The notes below the pieces were generated by a model. It was not told where the DNA came from, ran no database searches, and worked only from the letters and a program-made list of their open reading frames with translations. The position numbers were made by a program, and so were the translations under genes. A DNA stretch of 64,000 nt from an uncultured Acetatifactor sp. (GTDB lineage: Bacteria > Bacillota > Clostridia > Lachnospirales > Lachnospiraceae), in assembly GCA_910589035.1 (NCBI GenBank), contig CAJUSI010000056.1:46913-110912 (forward strand), read 5' to 3'. Below, one piece after another: positions 60,964 through 64,000 of the stretch. Positions within the stretch are counted from its first letter, which is position 1, and each line of letters opens with the position of its first letter.

Positions 60964-60984
60964 TTCTTTAGCAAGGAGAAGCAA
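60956..60984 (-). promoter_or_regulatory. Promoter of the two-component system, overlapping the palindromic repeat
   Basis: On the minus strand, TTGCTT (60984-60979), a 17-nt spacer and TATAAT (60961-60956), continuing as TATAATAGAATCC. Confidence 0.75.
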
Positions 60985-61029
60985 CAAAAGTAGGCGTAAA
61001 GATATTGTTAAGAATTCAGAAAATTTTAT

Positions 61030-61250
61030 AATAGAATATTATATTTCAGAATCCTACAATTTAATACATTTTATTTCGGAATTTTCACACATAAAGATCA
61101 CTTATATCGGAATCTTTTGTTTTGGGATCTTCAGAATTCTTTGATTCAAAATTTTGTATTTCAGAATTTTCCAAATCACAATCTCCTGTTTCAGAATTTT
61201 CAGAATCCTTTATCCCGGATTTTTTGTTTTGGAATTCTCTATTTCTTAAG
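61030..61250 (+). repeat. Degenerate TTTCAGAATTTT repeats
   Basis: AT-rich stretch with about nine irregular copies of TTTCAGAATTTT or TTTCGGAATCTT. It opens the frame upstream of the acyltransferase but encodes only low-complexity Ser/Glu/Phe sequence and is probably leader DNA. Confidence 0.6.
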
Positions 61251-61292
61251 ATTGAGGCATTTTACTTGCGCGGGTTTTGGAGATTGGATATA

Positions 61293-62411
61293 ATGAATCA
61301 AGGATATCGGGGAATTGAAGCAGCGTGGGAGGCGGTGAAGTATCGGATGAAGGACAGAGAGTTTTTTGTGGATAAACTGAAGGTTGCGGCTGCCTGCGCG
61401 GTGGTACTGCTCCATACGGTCACCGGTGTCCTGGATACTGCGGATATGAGCCTGTATCCCATGGAAGAGAAGATTTTCCTGATTCTGGTGGATGTAAGCT
61501 CCTGGTGCGTGCCGGTTTTCCTGATGATATCGGGATATCTGTTTCTGGATCCCAGGCATACGGTCAGTGCGGGAAGAATGCTTACAAAATACTGCAGAAG
61601 AGTGTTTCTGGCGCTGTTCCTGTTCGGCGTGCCATACGCCTGCCTGGAGCTGATCGCAACAGAAGGAGGATTTCGCCGGGGGATGCCTGGAGAAGCCGTT
61701 CTGATGGTGCTGCAGGGCAAAAGCTGGTCGCATATGTGGTATCTCTATCTGATCTTTATCCTGTATCTTCTCACGCCGGGATTGAAATGGGTGCTTTCCC
61801 GTATCCCGAAGCCGGCTGTTGCTGCGGCAGCCTGCCTCCTGCTGGCGGACTGCAGTATCCTGCCCTTTTTATTCCGCTTTTTGGAGGTTGACAGAAAGCC
61901 TTTTCTGCCGGAGGAAGGGATATATCTTTTTTATTATATCTGCGGATATTTCTTTGCGGAGAGAAGAGCCGGTGAAGCGGAAAGGCCTGCAGAGCAAGCC
62001 GGGAGCAGAGACAGGAAGATGGGGGGGCTTCCGGCCGCGTCCCTTCTCCTGGTGCTGTCCGTTATGGTGTGCAGCAGATTGTCCGCGGAATATCATGTGC
62101 AGATGGGATATAATTACCCTCTTACCCTGATATTGGCCGTTGCACTGTTTGCCGGAGGATTCCGCGGCAAAGGACGGGCGTCTGTGCAGGAAGGCGGAAT
62201 TCCATGGGCGAAGCTTGCGGACATAAGCTTTGCCGTATACCTGGTTCATCCGGTGTTCCTGAACCTGGCGTATAAATTTTTTCATATCACGCCGCTTTCA
62301 TTCCTGCCGGGCATCTCCCTGCCCCTCTTTTTCCTGGGAACCATTTTCCTTTCCGCGGCGGCGGCATGGCTTCTGAAGAAGATGCCGCCGCTGAGAAAGT
62401 ATGTGCTGTAG
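61293..62411 (+). CDS. Membrane acyltransferase, family 3 (OafA/WecH-like)
   Basis: A 372-residue protein with about 10 membrane helices. KLKVAAACAVVLLHTVTG carries the conserved His of the acyltransferase-3 family, and FLMISGYLFLDPR and ADISFAVYLVHPVFLNL are further signatures. Members O-acetylate surface polysaccharides or peptidoglycan. I chose the ATG at 61293 (GGAG 11 nt upstream); ATG at 61347 is possible. The gene ends 3 nt before the convergent methyltransferase gene. The polymer acted on is unknown. Confidence 0.88.
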   Translation: MNQGYRGIEAAWEAVKYRMKDREFFVDKLKVAAACAVVLLHTVTGVLDTADMSLYPMEEKIFLILVDVSSWCVPVFLMISGYLFLDPRHTVSAGRMLTKYCRRVFLALFLFGVPYACLELIATEGGFRRGMPGEAVLMVLQGKSWSHMWYLYLIFILYLLTPGLKWVLSRIPKPAVAAAACLLLADCSILPFLFRFLEVDRKPFLPEEGIYLFYYICGYFFAERRAGEAERPAEQAGSRDRKMGGLPAASLLLVLSVMVCSRLSAEYHVQMGYNYPLTLILAVALFAGGFRGKGRASVQEGGIPWAKLADISFAVYLVHPVFLNLAYKFFHITPLSFLPGISLPLFFLGTIFLSAAAAWLLKKMPPLRKYVL

Positions 62412-62414
62412 CGG

Positions 62415-63326
62415 TCAGCGCTGCCAGCGTCCCGCTGCACCGCAGGGAAGAACCAGGCCGCTTTCCTCTACGGGCAGACCGATTTCCTCCGCCTCCGCAT
62501 GACCGCCCAGGCGCTTCGTGACTGCGCTGTTAATCAGATAGGACAGGACTGCGGGCTGCAGCCCCGTTGTGTAGGAATTGAGGAGAAAGAAAAGGGCGTT
62601 TTCGGAGAGAAGCTGTGAAGTCAGTCCGACCAGCATCCAGATATTTTCCTCCAGCTTCCAGATCTCTCCCTTAGGTCCCCGGCCGTAGGAGGGAGGATCC
62701 ATAATGATTCCGTCGTATTTGCTGCCGCGCCGGATCTCGCGTTCCACGAATTTGACGCAGTCGTCCACCAGCCAGCGGACGGAAGCTTCCTGCAGTCCGG
62801 AACATACGGCGTTCTCCTTTGCCCAGCTTACCATGCCCCGGGAGGCATCCACATGGGTTACGGCTGCGCCCGCCGCGGCCGCGGCAAGGGTGGCTCCTCC
62901 GGTGTAGGCGAAGAGATTGAGCACTTTCACAGGCCTCTCCGGGACCGCGGCTCGGATAAGACCGGAGAACCATTCCCAGTTTACCGCCTGCTCCGGGAAA
63001 AGCCCTGTGTGCTTAAAGCTGAAGGGCTTCAGGCGGAAGGTGAGGAAATCACAGGCTCCGTCTGCGGCCCCGGCCAGGGTGGCTTTCCGGAAGCGATAGG
63101 AAATGCTCCACTCCTCAGGTAAATGGAAGAATTCCCATTCGCCTCCTCCCCTTGCGCTTCTGTGATAATGGCCGTTCTTATGCTTCCAGCCGCCGTGGGT
63201 GCGGGGAGTATCCCAGATAACCTGGGGATCCGGCCGCACCAGAATATAATCCCCCCATCTCTCCAGTTTTTCTCCCTTAGAGGCATCCAGCACCCTGTAA
63301 TCCTTCCAGTTGTCCGCGATCCACAT
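62415..63326 (-). CDS. Class I SAM-dependent methyltransferase (RlmI/RlmK-like)
   Basis: A 303-residue methyltransferase. NLFAYTGGATLAAAAAGA near residues 137-154 is the SAM-binding motif I, HVDASRGMVSWAKENA motif II and IIMDPPSYGRGPKGE the catalytic NPPY-like motif. The pattern is that of the RlmI/RlmK-type 23S rRNA methyltransferase domain, without the N-terminal PUA domain found in RlmI. rRNA or small-molecule methylation is possible. The gene is divergent from the S10 operon, with a 600-bp gap between. Confidence 0.85.
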   Translation of the reverse strand: MWIADNWKDYRVLDASKGEKLERWGDYILVRPDPQVIWDTPRTHGGWKHKNGHYHRSARGGGEWEFFHLPEEWSISYRFRKATLAGAADGACDFLTFRLKPFSFKHTGLFPEQAVNWEWFSGLIRAAVPERPVKVLNLFAYTGGATLAAAAAGAAVTHVDASRGMVSWAKENAVCSGLQEASVRWLVDDCVKFVEREIRRGSKYDGIIMDPPSYGRGPKGEIWKLEENIWMLVGLTSQLLSENALFFLLNSYTTGLQPAVLSYLINSAVTKRLGGHAEAEEIGLPVEESGLVLPCGAAGRWQR

Positions 63327-63595
63327 ATTTCCTGTTCCTTCCCTGTTCTTTCATATTATTATAGCTTTAATGACCATATACCAAGCTCAGCCGGATGCCG
63401 CGCAATATTTATTACAGCATGCCGGATGTCATGACCAGCCTGCCAGAAAGTATTTTCTGCTATATATACCATAGCACTCCATATACCATCCTAATATACT
63501 ATAGCATGAAAAAAAGGCAGATAGCAACAGAGAAATTGATTTCAGGATTGTATTGAAAAAAATACAATAAAAATACAATATTTTCAAAAAAAATC

Positions 63596-63624
63596 TTGCA
63601 ATGCAGGGAATTCCCATGTATACT
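63596..63624 (+). promoter_or_regulatory. Promoter of the S10 ribosomal protein operon
   Basis: TTGCAA (63596-63601), a 17-nt spacer and TATACT (63619-63624), preceded by an A-rich stretch that could act as an UP element. Transcription would start near 63631. Confidence 0.75.
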
Positions 63625-63722
63625 AGGTAATGCTGTGGCATGATAGCTGTGAAGCGTGAGGTTGCTGGTTATCAGCAATGGTAATCAGGTTTTCCGTGGA
63701 GCGAATGTCAAGTTAGAAAACT

Positions 63723-63847
63723 GACGACAAGTCACTGTACCGATTTGGAATCTGCACAGAAGGCAGAGAGGATGTGGGCCGGATTCGAGAAGGTTGCGTA
63801 AGAATTCAGGACACACACGGATAAGTGTACAGTCACCGCTTGTCGTA
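63723..63847 (+). ncRNA. S10 operon leader RNA structure
   Basis: ACGACAAG (63724-63731) pairs with CTTGTCGT (63839-63846), and inside it ACTGTAC (63734-63740) pairs with GTACAGT (63827-63833), closing an approximately 85-nt domain. The leader of about 300 nt is typical of autogenously controlled r-protein operons, often bound by L4. A further hairpin ATGAAAGC-rich region precedes the ribosome binding site. The exact class cannot be settled here. Confidence 0.6.
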
Positions 63848-63929
63848 CTAAAAATGAAAGCGAAGTTTTCATTTGCGAAAATTCGGATTTTCATTTCGTT
63901 AAAAGTGCGAAAAGGAGGCGACTTTTTTT

Positions 63930-64000
63930 ATGGCAAGTCAAGTAATGAGAATTACCCTGAAAGCGTATGAGCATCAGCTGGTGGATGCATCTGCGAAGAA
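63930..64000 (+). CDS. rpsJ: 30S ribosomal protein S10 (partial, start only)
   Basis: The first 23 residues, MASQVMRITLKAYEHQLVDA and on to the window edge, match the highly conserved start of S10, which also serves in NusB-linked antitermination. AAAAGGAGG precedes the ATG. This gene normally heads the large S10-spc r-protein cluster, so the sequence to the right is expected to hold rplC, rplD and others. Confidence 0.95.
   Translation, partial: MASQVMRITLKAYEHQLVDASAK

Noticed and set aside
61122..61292. N-terminal extension of the acyltransferase
   Set aside because: It is low-complexity translation of AT-rich repeats and lies before the first conserved helix.
63685..63894. Minus-strand frame of 69 residues in the rpsJ leader
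   Set aside because: It is opposite a structured leader RNA and has no ribosome binding site.

Overview
The window looks like chromosomal DNA of a Gram-positive gut Firmicute, most likely a Lachnospiraceae member (class Clostridia). The evidence is strong AGGAGG-type ribosome binding sites, sigma-A promoters with 16-18 nt spacers, frequent TTG/ATG choices, moderately GC-rich coding DNA with AT-rich leaders, lipoprotein sugar-binding proteins without a local ATPase gene, families common in this group (DUF6062, DUF6020, DUF4867, DUF3892), and the start of the S10 ribosomal protein operon at the right edge. I see no phage, plasmid, CRISPR, rRNA or tRNA genes.

Layout. 1-2340: end of a MocR-like gene, a small acidic membrane protein, a TetR regulator and a DUF6062 protein. 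2646-7846: an MBOAT/SGNH acyl-transfer pair, uracil permease and an M19 dipeptidase. 7889-19843: a sugar uptake locus with a membrane-bound Cache/AraC-type regulator divergent from two lipoprotein binding proteins, two permeases (the first fused to an extracellular beta-propeller), a DUF5722 glycosidase-like protein and a MATE exporter. 20109-30115: housekeeping genes (two metallo-beta-lactamase-fold enzymes, DegV, a HAD phosphatase, exonuclease III, AroA, an AlaT-like aminotransferase, an Rrf2 regulator, a tocopherol-cyclase-like protein). 30328-33761: two AT-rich multi-membrane genes, probably for envelope glycans and possibly acquired. 34074-47547: a COG3044-type ATPase, then a plant-polysaccharide/pentose cluster (SGNH esterase, DUF4867, xylulokinase, GH105, GNAT, SDR, fucose/arabinose isomerase family, GH51 arabinofuranosidase). 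47734-55141: a 37-residue membrane protein, a cation antiporter behind a probable Mn2+ riboswitch, a zinc-ribbon/LRR membrane protein, a DUF2264 enzyme, dCTP deaminase and a GAF protein. 55591-64000: cardiolipin synthase, an ECF sigma/anti-sigma pair, a short KdpDE-like two-component system, an acyltransferase, a methyltransferase and the rpsJ leader and start.

How it fits together. Much of the window serves plant-polysaccharide use: import of oligosaccharides, hydrolysis (GH51, GH105, DUF2264, DUF5722), deacetylation and pentose phosphorylation, next to cell-envelope upkeep and stress sensing. The most distinctive items are the propeller-permease fusion; a yybP-ykoY-type riboswitch with a mutually exclusive terminator; a palindromic promoter-operator repeat shared by the LRR gene and the two-component system; an ECF-type promoter before the sigma gene; and many non-coding repeat families (20-nt and 53-nt tandem arrays, a 100-bp MITE-like palindrome, dispersed hairpins).
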